From: Nostoc sp. FACHB-973
GTDB lineage: Bacteria > Cyanobacteriota > Cyanobacteriia > Cyanobacteriales > Nostocaceae
Length of the DNA stretch: 36,898 bases
Direction: 5' to 3'
NCBI RefSeq assembly: GCF_014698115.1
Contig: NZ_JACJSJ010000084.1
Span: forward strand, 1-36,898
The notes under the pieces were generated by a model that worked only from the letters and a program-made list of their open reading frames with translations, was not told where the DNA came from and did no database searches. This document shows, one piece after another, positions 17,800-25,034 of this stretch (the stretch's first letter is position 1; the number at the start of each line of letters is the position of its first letter). Position numbers and translations under genes: made by a program.

Positions 17800-19200
17800 T
17801 TACAATCCCATAACTGTGCGATAATGTGCTTCAATTTGTGCCACGGTTTCAGATTTTCGCTTGGTCTCCCATTGACTGCGGTTAAATAATTCTTGCTGCA
17901 ATTCATCAACATTAATTGTTGTAAATTTACCATTATTAATAATTTCCTTGCCATTTACCCAAGCACTATGAACAACATTACTAGGACGCCCTAAAACTAA
18001 CAAACCAATTGGGTCTGTACGCGGAAGTAATGATAATTTGGTGAGGTCATAAAGTACCAAATCGGCTTGTTTACCGACAGTTAAAGAACCAAGGTTATCT
18101 GCAACATTGAATCCTTTTGCACCTCCTAATGATGCCATTTCTACTGATTGTCGGGGTGTAATCCAGTGCTGATAATCTAAATCTGTAACATTATGTAAAA
18201 TCGAACCAATTTTAATCGCTTCTAACAAATCTTGGGAGTCATTACTAGAGGCACCATCACAACCAAAAGTGACATTTACTCCAGCTTGACGATATTTTAA
18301 AATCGGGGCAATGCCACTGCCTAAACGTAAATTACTTAAGGGATTATGAACAACTGTAGATTGAGTTTCGGCGAGAATAGCAATATCAGCATCATTTAAC
18401 CAAACGCAATGGGCTAGAGAAGTTTTATTGCTTAAATATCCAATTCTTTTTAAATGTTCTACAGCTGTACAACCGTACTTTTCTTGGGCGAGTTTTTCCT
18501 GTGCCCTGGTTTCTAGTAAATGAGAATGACGACAAAGATTGTAGCGATCGCTTAATTCAATACATCCTGCAAACAAAGCATCTGTACACAATTGTATCCC
18601 CGTTGGTGCCACTAAAATATTCACACCCTCATCTGGGCGATGAAATTGTCTCACCGCTTCTTCAATAATTTCCAATGTGGCCGCAGTTGAGCGATAATAA
18701 GGCTCATGATTTTGTGTTGACTCCCCAGATGGTATTCCTGCGGTGAGAGATTCATCTTGAATGAGCGGCGCGATAAAAGCCCGAATTCCCACTTCTTTGT
18801 AAGCGCGAGTTGCAATGGCGATGGTTTCTAACTCTTGTCCTGGAATTAACACCAAGTGATCTACTACACTCGTCCCGCCGGAAAGTAAAGTTTCCACCGC
18901 AGTTCCCAAAGCGCTAAGATAAACTTGTTCAGTATCTAGGAGTGCAAAATCATACAATTCCGCCAACCATAATTCTAAAGGCAAAACCGACATGATCCCC
19001 CGTTGCCACATCTCCGAAGAGTGGGTGTGGGCGTTGAAAAAGCCAGGAAGCAGCAACTTATTTTTACCATCGATGGCTGTACCGATTACCTGGAGATTCG
19101 GGGCAATGGCAGCGATTGTACCATCTACAACTTGTACATCTACCGTTGCGTAATCATCAGTAGTGGCAATTAAAACATTTTGGATAGTGAAACTTAACAT
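17800..19200 (-). CDS. Amidohydrolase-superfamily deaminase/chlorohydrolase
   Basis: 466 residues, typical of the AtzA/TrzN/MtaD/SsnA group of metal-dependent hydrolases with a TIM-barrel core and flanking beta-sandwich. Metal ligands are visible: NAHTH (His58, His60), HSHLLET (His227 with Glu229 following), LAHC (His264) and FGCDGASSND (Asp315). The group removes amino or halide groups from ring compounds such as adenosine derivatives, guanine, cytosine or s-triazines in the cytoplasm; the exact substrate is not readable. It is divergent from a cysteine hydrolase and cupin, with only 81 bases between start codons, which suggests joint control. With those neighbours, degradation of a nitrogen-containing heterocycle is a reasonable inference. 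Confidence 0.92.
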   Translation of the reverse strand: MLSFTIQNVLIATTDDYATVDVQVVDGTIAAIAPNLQVIGTAIDGKNKLLLPGFFNAHTHSSEMWQRGIMSVLPLELWLAELYDFALLDTEQVYLSALGTAVETLLSGGTSVVDHLVLIPGQELETIAIATRAYKEVGIRAFIAPLIQDESLTAGIPSGESTQNHEPYYRSTAATLEIIEEAVRQFHRPDEGVNILVAPTGIQLCTDALFAGCIELSDRYNLCRHSHLLETRAQEKLAQEKYGCTAVEHLKRIGYLSNKTSLAHCVWLNDADIAILAETQSTVVHNPLSNLRLGSGIAPILKYRQAGVNVTFGCDGASSNDSQDLLEAIKIGSILHNVTDLDYQHWITPRQSVEMASLGGAKGFNVADNLGSLTVGKQADLVLYDLTKLSLLPRTDPIGLLVLGRPSNVVHSAWVNGKEIINNGKFTTINVDELQQELFNRSQWETKRKSETVAQIEAHYRTVMGL

Positions 19201-19261
19201 ATTTAACCTTGATTAAGCGATCGCATTTTCAACTGAGTTTCAAGTTACAAAATAGAAAAGG

Positions 19262-19275
19262 GTATTAGCTATTAC
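19262..19275. promoter_or_regulatory. Candidate NtcA binding site (GTA-N8-TAC)
   Basis: GTATTAGCTATTAC matches the NtcA consensus perfectly and is near-symmetric. It lies in the 81-bp divergent spacer, 61 bases upstream of the amidohydrolase start and only 6 bases before the cysteine hydrolase start. The first distance suits activation of the minus-strand gene, but a TAN3T box at the usual 22-base spacing is not clear. A motif this short occurs by chance several times per 37 kb, so the support is positional plus the nitrogen-related genes. Confidence 0.4.
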
Positions 19276-19281
19276 AATTTT

Positions 19282-20091
19282 ATGAACTTACCATTACGGA
19301 CATTGGGGGTTCCGCCAAATGCGTGGACAGTGAATGATGCCATTGCAGATATTACCCGTCCTCAAAAGACCCCACAACCCGTTATCTTAGCAACAGAAAC
19401 AAAAACCCTGCGCCTAGACCTAGCAAAAGCTGCTATCCTCGTCATTGATATGCAAAACGACTTCTGTCATCCCGACGGCTGGTTAGCGCATATCGGCGTC
19501 GATGTCACTCCAGCCCGTCAGCCCATCGAACCTTTAAACAGATTACTTCCACAACTGCGTACTGCTGATATTCCGATAATTTGGATAAATTGGGGGAATC
19601 GTCCCGATTTACTCAACATTAGTGCAGCTTCACTCCACGTCTACAATCCCACAGGCGAAGGCGTAGGCTTAGGCGATCCTCTGCCCAAAAACGGTGCTAA
19701 AGTACTCATGGCGGGTAGTTGGGCGGCGGCGGTGGTAGATGAACTACAACCCCTAAGAGAAGATATTCTTGTGGATAAATACCGCATGAGTGGTTTTTGG
19801 GATACTCCCTTAGATAGTATTTTGAAAAATCTCGGAAAAACGACACTATTCTTTGCTGGTGTAAATGCCGATCAATGTGTGCTAACTACATTATGTGATG
19901 CCAACTTTTTAGGATATGACTGCATATTAGTCAAAGACTGCACCGCCACAACATCGCCTGAATATTGTTGGTTGGCGACACTCTACAACGTCAAACAATG
20001 CTTCGGTTTCGTCACCGATTCCCAAGAGATTTTAAAAGCGATGAGTGAGGAGACGCGAGGAGACGCGATGAATCGCGTCTGTACAAGATAA
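19282..20091 (+). CDS. Isochorismatase-like cysteine hydrolase
   Basis: 269 residues with the catalytic triad of the family: Asp56 in LVIDMQNDF, Lys166 in VDKYRMSGFWDT and nucleophile Cys199 in GVNADQCVLTT. Members hydrolyse amides (ureidoacrylate, biuret, N-carbamoylsarcosine, nicotinamide) or isochorismate. Cys199 and the company of an amidohydrolase favour an amide or carbamoyl substrate. About 45 residues precede the core. The C-terminal stretch from about 256 (EETRGDAMNRVCTR) is encoded by a hairpin repeat (AGACGCGA-TGAA-TCGCGTCT, 20061-20080) and is probably an acquired tail. The cupin gene starts 49 bases downstream on the same strand. Confidence 0.9.
   Translation: MNLPLRTLGVPPNAWTVNDAIADITRPQKTPQPVILATETKTLRLDLAKAAILVIDMQNDFCHPDGWLAHIGVDVTPARQPIEPLNRLLPQLRTADIPIIWINWGNRPDLLNISAASLHVYNPTGEGVGLGDPLPKNGAKVLMAGSWAAAVVDELQPLREDILVDKYRMSGFWDTPLDSILKNLGKTTLFFAGVNADQCVLTTLCDANFLGYDCILVKDCTATTSPEYCWLATLYNVKQCFGFVTDSQEILKAMSEETRGDAMNRVCTR
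20061..20080. repeat. Hairpin repeat forming the end of the cysteine hydrolase gene
   Basis: AGACGCGA, TGAA, TCGCGTCT. The same hairpin in reverse orientation is at 21966-21985, and a longer relative is at 20622-20686. Confidence 0.75.
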
Positions 20092-20140
20092 TCCTTCTTT
20101 GCGCCTTTGCGTGAGATTAATTAATTATAAGGATAAATAA

Positions 20141-20596
20141 ATGCACGCTACTCGTTGTGTAATTCCGGTTATCAAATCTCTCAAAGATTACCAAGTATAT
20201 CGCATCAGTCCCGATGACTCTAATCGGTTAGCGATTATCTTCGATTCGACAAATGCCAATACTTCCTTGACTTGCTGCGTAGAAATCTTTGATGTGGGAG
20301 GACAAACACCGCCAAATCGCCATCAGTGGGCAGTGGAAATGTTTTTTGTCCTCAAAGGCGAAGCGATCGCCATGTGTGACGGCAAGATTGCTAACATCAA
20401 AGCTGGAGATAGTTTATTAGTGCCTCCCACTGGTACGCATTTGATTAAAAATACAGGTTCCACTCGCTTGTATACCCTAACTGTGATGGTGCCTAATGAA
20501 GACTTTTCTGAATTAATTCGCAGTGGAACACCAGTGGAGTTAGATGCAGAAGATATGGCAGTACTAGGGAGATTAGATGCTTTAATGCCTTGTTGA
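20141..20596 (+). CDS. Cupin-domain protein
   Basis: 151 residues with one cupin barrel. Motif 1 is partial (NRHQWAVEMFFVLKG, His61 and Glu66) and motif 2 is clear (GDSLLVPPTGTHLIKNTG, His100). Such proteins bind a metal and act as isomerases, dioxygenases or small-molecule sensors; the reaction here is not known. A good ribosome-binding site, AAGGAT (20129-20134), precedes the ATG. It is the second gene after the cysteine hydrolase and probably in the same transcript, so it may process a product of that pathway. A long hairpin at 20622 could end the transcript. Confidence 0.87.
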   Translation: MHATRCVIPVIKSLKDYQVYRISPDDSNRLAIIFDSTNANTSLTCCVEIFDVGGQTPPNRHQWAVEMFFVLKGEAIAMCDGKIANIKAGDSLLVPPTGTHLIKNTGSTRLYTLTVMVPNEDFSELIRSGTPVELDAEDMAVLGRLDALMPC

Positions 20597-20621
20597 AGAA
20601 GAATACAGAATTGACAATCAA

Positions 20622-20686
20622 AGACGCGATAAATCGCCGTCTCTACAATAATCAATCTCTTGTAGAGACGGCGATTTATCGCGTCT
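20622..20686. repeat. Long perfect hairpin (27-bp arms)
   Basis: Arms 20622-20648 and 20660-20686 are exact complements around an 11-base loop. It begins 26 bases after the cupin stop and could act as a transcription terminator or mRNA 3' stabiliser, although no T run follows. It belongs to the GTAGAGACG...ATTTATCGCGTCT repeat family. Confidence 0.85.
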
Positions 20687-20710
20687 GATACCTTAACCAA
20701 ACCGTATTGC

Positions 20711-20985
20711 TGCTTTTGCTTGCGTAAAACACCGAAATGAGAAAGCAAAAGCTTGTTTTGAGAAAGTAAAAGCTGCTTTTGCTTGCGTAAAACACCGAAA
20801 TGAGAAAGCAAAAGCTTGTTTTGAGAAAGTAAAAGTTGCTTTTGCTTGCAGAAAACACCGAAATGAGAAAGCAAAAGCTGCTTTTGAGAAAGTAAAAGCT
20901 GCTTTTGCTTGCGTAAAACACCAAAATGAGAAAGTAAAAGCTTGTTTTGAGAAAGTAATTGCAGCTTTTGCTGATTGAATTCCAC
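20711..20985. repeat. 63-bp tandem repeat, four units plus a partial
   Basis: Units start with GAAATGAGAAAGC or a variant at 20734, 20797, 20860 and 20923, a constant 63-bp period, preceded by a partial unit from 20711. Each unit is itself two related halves (ATGAGAAAGCAAAAGCT and TTGAGAAAGTAAAAGCT) and contains the inverted pair AAGCAAAAGC and GCTTTTGCTT. Because 63 is divisible by three, a 221-residue repetitive frame opens on the minus strand over it; I take that as an artefact. It is the reverse-orientation relative of the array at 1141. Confidence 0.92.
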
Positions 20986-21092
20986 CAAAACATGAAATTT
21001 AGATAAAATTCTTCAAAAAATTGCTGATAAATGCTGATTTTTTTCATTCAAGTAATTGACAAGTATAAAATTATACTTTAACATGAAAATAA

Positions 21093-21134
21093 GAAAGGCG
21101 ATCGCCCTCCGCCAAGAGCTTGCGATCGCCTTTC
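21093..21134. repeat. Hairpin built on two HIP1 sites
   Basis: GAAAGGCGATCGC (21093-21105) and GCGATCGCCTTTC (21122-21134) pair over 13 bp around a 16-base loop. It lies just upstream of a possible small gene at 21168. Confidence 0.75.
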
Positions 21135-21167
21135 CCTAAACCCTCATTCTGAGAGATAATTCACATC

Positions 21168-21305
21168 ATGGCACAAGAAGAAGAGTTTCTACAAGAGCGT
21201 TCCCAACTGCAACAATACTTGAGTGGCGAAAACTTAAATATACCTGCCTTAAATCAACCTGCTCAAAATCCATTACCCAAAAGAGAACCGATAAATAATT
21301 CGTAA
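21168..21305 (+). CDS. Possible 45-residue protein or gene remnant
   Basis: ATG to TAA, reading MAQEEEFLQERSQLQQYLSG and ending in KREPINNS. The first half is Glu/Gln-rich and helical, the second half Pro/Asn-rich. The composition looks protein-like, but there is no strong ribosome-binding site and the stop codon lies in a TAATTCG repeat array, so the original gene may have been cut off by repeat expansion. I do not recognise a family. Confidence 0.35.
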   Translation: MAQEEEFLQERSQLQQYLSGENLNIPALNQPAQNPLPKREPINNS

Positions 21306-21456
21306 TTCGTAATTCGTAATTCGTAATTTTTACCCTACGACTGAAGCCTAAGGATTGAAATAATGATAATATTATCCAATTTTATGTTTCCATTGATGAA
21401 TTAATTTCCTCTGTACCTATTTAATTACGAATTACGAATTACGAATTAGTAATTAA
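21296..21456. repeat. Inverted pair of TAATTCG heptamer arrays
   Basis: About four TAATTCG units at 21296-21327 and, inverted, about four AATTACG units at 21421-21456 enclose a roughly 93-bp core with short open fragments. The pair can fold into one long stem. Confidence 0.8.
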
Positions 21457-21554
21457 CTGGCGACTGGAGTCTATTAGTACCAACTGGTAATGCTAACGAA
21501 GTGATGAGTATTTTAATCCGTCAGATTTTAATGCAATAAGCAGTTGAAAAAATT

Positions 21555-21595
21555 CAGATCCCCGACTTTTCTAAAAAGTCGGGGATCTGTTTTTG
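21555..21595 (+). terminator. Terminator-like hairpin with T run
   Basis: CAGATCCCCGACTTTT pairs over 16 bp with AAAAGTCGGGGATCTG around a 3-base loop and is followed by TTTTTGG. No intact gene lies directly upstream, so it may be a dispersed repeat of this shape or the terminator of a lost gene. Confidence 0.6.
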
Positions 21596-21707
21596 GGGCA
21601 AGCTTGGATTAAGCCTAAGAGGTTATTTGAAAAGTGGTATGTTGTGACTTGAATTATTACCCCCCTTAATCCCCCCTTATAAAGGGGGGAAACAAGAGAT
21701 TCTTTTT

Positions 21708-21856
21708 CCCTCCCCTTTACAAGGGGAGGGTTAGGGTGGGGTAATTCGAGGACTGGTAGTCATTCGATAACTTGTGTGTACACCATAGCCTTAGAAAGTG
21801 GGGAAACAAGAAAATCCTGTTCCCTCCCCTTTATAAGGGGAGGGTTAGGTGGGGTC
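21708..21856. repeat. Direct repeat of a GC-rich hairpin (two copies)
   Basis: CCCTCCCCTTTACAAGGGGA GGGTTAG at 21708 onwards recurs with TATAA in the loop at 21822 onwards. A third, longer-stem variant CCCCCCTTATAAAGGGGGG is at about 21672-21691. Confidence 0.7.
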
Positions 21857-21965
21857 AAAAAGTATTCATCCTATTCCGCTTTCTAAAACGTAATTTTTGC
21901 TGTGGCAGAGATAGAGAATAAAAATTGTGAAATCACCTTTCCAAATACAAATTGATATCATGTAG

Positions 21966-21985
21966 AGACGCGATTCATCGCGTCT
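21966..21985. repeat. Hairpin repeat AGACGCGA-TTCA-TCGCGTCT
   Basis: 8-bp arms and 4-base loop, inverted copy of the element at 20061-20080, located about 86 bases before the CHAT gene start. Confidence 0.75.
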
Positions 21986-22070
21986 GAATGCTGATTTGCG
22001 GAATTGCAGGCTTGTAAAGTGAAGAATAATCCATGAATGCCGAGAATGCTGGAAGTTAGGGTAATCACCA

Positions 22071-24581
22071 ATGCTGTGGAATGTTTTACAAGCAATTCGC
22101 CGTCAAATAACTGAAAAGCTAGGATTATCCTCGTCTCAAAGCAACACAGACGCAAACACAGCGCCTATATCTGACTCCCAGCTTGAGTTTTTATTGCAGG
22201 TACTCAAAGCTACAGCAGACAGCGACGGCGATGCCAAGGTAATCCACCCACTGCTGGAAGCGAACCGAGACAAGCTAGACATGAACTTTGCCCAAGTTTT
22301 ACGCAGTTGGGCAATGGCTACTCTACCAGAGTTAGAAATAGACACAGCACGAAACACTGTAATAGATATCCTCAATTTCAGTATCCGGATGTGGGACTTT
22401 CCTTTGGGTAACCGGAGGAATAATCTAGAAATTGCCATCACAGGTTATGAAATCGGACTAACAGTTTTTACCCACGATCGCTTTCCCTATGAATGGGCAA
22501 GGACGCAAAACAACCTGGGCGCTGCTTACAGTAACCGCATCCAAGGAGAGAAGGCAGATAATTTAGAACTTGCCATCGACTGCTACCAAAATGCCTTGCT
22601 AGAATACACCCGCGATCGCTTTCCCTATGAATGGGCAAGGACGCAAAACAACCTGGGCACTGCTTACAGTGACCTTTTCCAAGAGAAGAAGTCTGAAAAT
22701 TATTTGGAACAAGCTATTTGCTGCTACCAAGCTGCCTTGCTAGAACGTACTCGCGATCACTTTCCCTATGAATGGGCAAGTACGCAAAACAACTTGGGCA
22801 TTGCTTACTGGGAAAGCTTTCAAGAGAACAAGGCAGCTGAAAATTTAGAACAAGCTATCTTTTGCTACCAACAAGCTTTGCAAGTTCGCACACGGGATAC
22901 TTTTCCCCAGTACCATGCTGAAACTACGTTTAACTTGGGTTTGGCTTACAGAGATGCAAAACGCTTTGCAGATGCTCACAACATTTTTAAATCTGGTATT
23001 GACACTGTAGAAGTCTTGCGCTGTGAAATTGTCTCTGGTGATGAAGTCAAGCAAAAACTCGCGGAAAAATACAACAGGATTTATAGCGGCATGGTGGAAG
23101 TTTGTCTGGAATTAAAATATGATGACCAAGCAGTTGAATACATCGAACGCAGCAAGACGCGTAACTTAGTGGAACTGTTGGCGAATCAAGGTTCACCAGC
23201 ACTGCACCAGCTACAACAACAAATAGCTGAAGAAAAACGCCGTTTAGCAACCGCAGACAATTCTGAACCAACATCCCTAAACCAACTGTGCCAACAACGC
23301 CAAGAGTTAGTTAAGCAAGTCATCCCCCTAGAACACATCCGCTTTGCCGAAATTCAAGGGCTATTAGATAACCACACTGCGATTTTGCAATGGTACATAT
23401 TTAAAGATTGCTTTCGCGCCTTTATCATCACCCGCCAAGATCAAACACCCCGAATCTGGAAATCTACTGCTGAAGATTTCGACGCTTTAAATAAATGGTC
23501 AGATGAGTATCTCAAAACTTACGACAAAAATAAACCTCTGTGGCGACATCAGTTAGCTGGGAAACTCCAGGAGTTAGCAGACATCCTACATATTAATGAT
23601 GTACTGCATTTAGTTCCCAATAGCTGCAACGCTGTAATTCTCGTCCCCCATCGCTACCTGCATTTGTTACCGCTTCACGCTTTACCAGTCTCTCCCTCAT
23701 CTCCCTCATCCTCCTCATCCTCCTCATCCTATCTCCTAGATCGATTTCCTAACGGCGTGAGATATGCACCCAGTTGTCAGCTGTTGAAGTTAGCCAAAAA
23801 ACGCCCATATCAGCCGCAACAAAGTTTATTCGCCATCCAAGACCCCAGTGACAACCTGATTTATACGAATATGGAAGTTGAAGCGATTCAGCGTCACTTT
23901 CATCCCACGACAGTTTTAAAAAAAGCCGCAGCCACCAAACAAGCTTTATTACAAGCCGTGGCAAATTCCCCAGATGTGCAAGTCATTCACCTTTCTTGTC
24001 ACGGCTACTTTGATATTGAATCCCCTGTGAATTCTGCCATTGCTTTAGCTAATTGTGTTTCTCCTATCCCCGGTGCAGACTCCCAAAGTCGTCAGATAAC
24101 ATTAGCAGATGGTAATACCCTAGACCTAGAAAAATGCCTAACTTTAGTTGATATCTTCAATCTGAACTTACCAGAATGCCGCCTCGTCAACCTTTCCGCC
24201 TGCGAAACCGGACTCACCAAATCCACTACCAGCGATGAATATATTGGTTTACCAAGTGGCTTCCTCAAAGCCGGGAGTTCTAGTGTAGTGAGTAGTCTGT
24301 GGTCTGTGGATGACTTTGCTACGGCGTTGTTGATGATTCGATTTTACGACAATCTGCCGTCTTTACCGGTTGCCCAAGGACTTTGTGAAGCCCAGCAGTG
24401 GTTACGCAACGCCACCCAACCCGATTTAATCAAGTGGACAGAAGAACACCGAAATATTAATGAAGAAAATAAACAAATAATTCAGAATCGGTTAGAAAAA
24501 CACTATGGATGTGAGAATCCCAATGATAAACCCTTTGCTAAACCTGCGGCTTGGGCTGGTTTTTGTGCGATTGGAAATTAA
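22071..24581 (+). CDS. TPR-CHAT caspase-like protease
   Basis: 836 residues. The N-terminal 110 residues are helical and not recognised. Tetratricopeptide repeats follow (about 120-330); three of them are close copies around RFPYEWARTQNNLG spaced 46-47 residues apart, and the DNA is nearly identical over about 45 bases (22476, 22614, 22755), so they duplicated recently. A coiled-coil linker leads to a C-terminal CHAT domain with the catalytic His in HLSCHGYFD (His644) and Cys in NLSACETG (Cys711). CHAT is a caspase/separase-clan cysteine protease domain; TPR-CHAT proteins act in bacterial immunity and regulated cell death, for example by cutting a partner. Residues 541-553 are a Ser/Pro run encoded by a TCCTCA short repeat. 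The two genes downstream appear to belong to the same unit. Confidence 0.93.
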   Translation: MLWNVLQAIRRQITEKLGLSSSQSNTDANTAPISDSQLEFLLQVLKATADSDGDAKVIHPLLEANRDKLDMNFAQVLRSWAMATLPELEIDTARNTVIDILNFSIRMWDFPLGNRRNNLEIAITGYEIGLTVFTHDRFPYEWARTQNNLGAAYSNRIQGEKADNLELAIDCYQNALLEYTRDRFPYEWARTQNNLGTAYSDLFQEKKSENYLEQAICCYQAALLERTRDHFPYEWASTQNNLGIAYWESFQENKAAENLEQAIFCYQQALQVRTRDTFPQYHAETTFNLGLAYRDAKRFADAHNIFKSGIDTVEVLRCEIVSGDEVKQKLAEKYNRIYSGMVEVCLELKYDDQAVEYIERSKTRNLVELLANQGSPALHQLQQQIAEEKRRLATADNSEPTSLNQLCQQRQELVKQVIPLEHIRFAEIQGLLDNHTAILQWYIFKDCFRAFIITRQDQTPRIWKSTAEDFDALNKWSDEYLKTYDKNKPLWRHQLAGKLQELADILHINDVLHLVPNSCNAVILVPHRYLHLLPLHALPVSPSSPSSSSSSSSYLLDRFPNGVRYAPSCQLLKLAKKRPYQPQQSLFAIQDPSDNLIYTNMEVEAIQRHFHPTTVLKKAAATKQALLQAVANSPDVQVIHLSCHGYFDIESPVNSAIALANCVSPIPGADSQSRQITLADGNTLDLEKCLTLVDIFNLNLPECRLVNLSACETGLTKSTTSDEYIGLPSGFLKAGSSSVVSSLWSVDDFATALLMIRFYDNLPSLPVAQGLCEAQQWLRNATQPDLIKWTEEHRNINEENKQIIQNRLEKHYGCENPNDKPFAKPAAWAGFCAIGN

Positions 24582-24601
24582 ACCGTTATGCCGTTCGCAA
24601 T

Positions 24602-24630
24602 GTAGAGACGTAGCATTGCTACGTCTCTAC
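24602..24630. repeat. 29-bp palindromic repeat inside the CHAT operon
   Basis: Perfect 13-3-13 hairpin, GTAGAGACGTAGC, loop ATT, GCTACGTCTCTAC, between the CHAT stop codon and the next gene. No T run follows. It could stabilise or attenuate the transcript, lowering or separating expression of the downstream genes. Confidence 0.8.
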
Positions 24631-24689
24631 AACGATTTCGGGTAATGCAGAATTAATTTCAACTAAAAAATTTTGATGGAGGTATGATT

Positions 24690-25034
24690 ATGGCAACTGA
24701 TGAAGATAAGGCGATTGTTGAGGCTTTTTTTCAAGTCGTAAAGGAGCAAGGGTTTGTTTTTGATGAACAAAGTCAGGCGGATTTATCAACAATCAAGACA
24801 ACTTTGGCAGAATTGGAAAATCAACCAGTTTTAGAAGCTGCCGATCCGATTATCGCTTGGTATAAGAAATATCCAGATGTCAGAGATGCTGTGCTATTTA
24901 CCGCCAAAGAAATTACTATTAAAAAGCGAAATACAGCCAACCAAGAGGGGACTTTAATCAATCAATTTCCTGACTATAAGAAGATAATTGATGACCGACA
25001 AAATAATCTACCCCCAGAACCAAATAAAAAATGA
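24690..25034 (+). CDS. Small protein of the CHAT unit
   Basis: 114 residues from the ATG at 24690, chosen because GGAGG (24678-24682) is 7 bases ahead; the ATG at 24684 would be only 1 base away. The product is acidic and helical: MATDEDKAIVEAFFQVVKEQ at the start, a middle WYKKYPDVRDAVLFTAKEIT and a Pro/Asn/Lys-rich tail. There is no membrane segment. Its stop codon overlaps the next start (ATGA), so the two are translationally coupled. By analogy with other protease-linked conflict operons it could be an adaptor, a substrate or an inhibitor of the CHAT protease; nothing in the sequence decides. Confidence 0.8.
   Translation: MATDEDKAIVEAFFQVVKEQGFVFDEQSQADLSTIKTTLAELENQPVLEAADPIIAWYKKYPDVRDAVLFTAKEITIKKRNTANQEGTLINQFPDYKKIIDDRQNNLPPEPNKK

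Larger units (their letters stand above)
21306..22070. other. 765-bp gene-poor, repeat-rich stretch before the CHAT gene
   Basis: Holds the heptamer arrays, a short open fragment ending MSILIRQILMQ (to about 21539), the hairpin at 21555-21595, two copies of CCCTCCCCTT...AAGGGGAGGGTTAG (21708 and 21822), and a hairpin repeat at 21966-21985. No complete gene is seen. The last 80 bases should contain the promoter of the CHAT gene. Confidence 0.6.

Noticed and set aside
20711..20985. CRISPR array
   Set aside because: Tandem 63-bp units without unique spacers.
20323..20988. 221-residue repetitive open frame on the minus strand (SQNKLLLSHFGVLRKQKQ units)
   Set aside because: It is the translation of the 63-bp minisatellite, open only because 63 is divisible by three, and it runs antisense into the cupin gene.
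20597..22070. Genomic island or prophage boundary
   Set aside because: Repeat-rich but without integrase, att-like repeats beside a tRNA, or phage genes; HIP1 sites are present on both sides.
24684..24689. First ATG of the small CHAT-unit protein
   Set aside because: Only one base from GGAGG; the next ATG at 24690 has a proper 7-base spacing.
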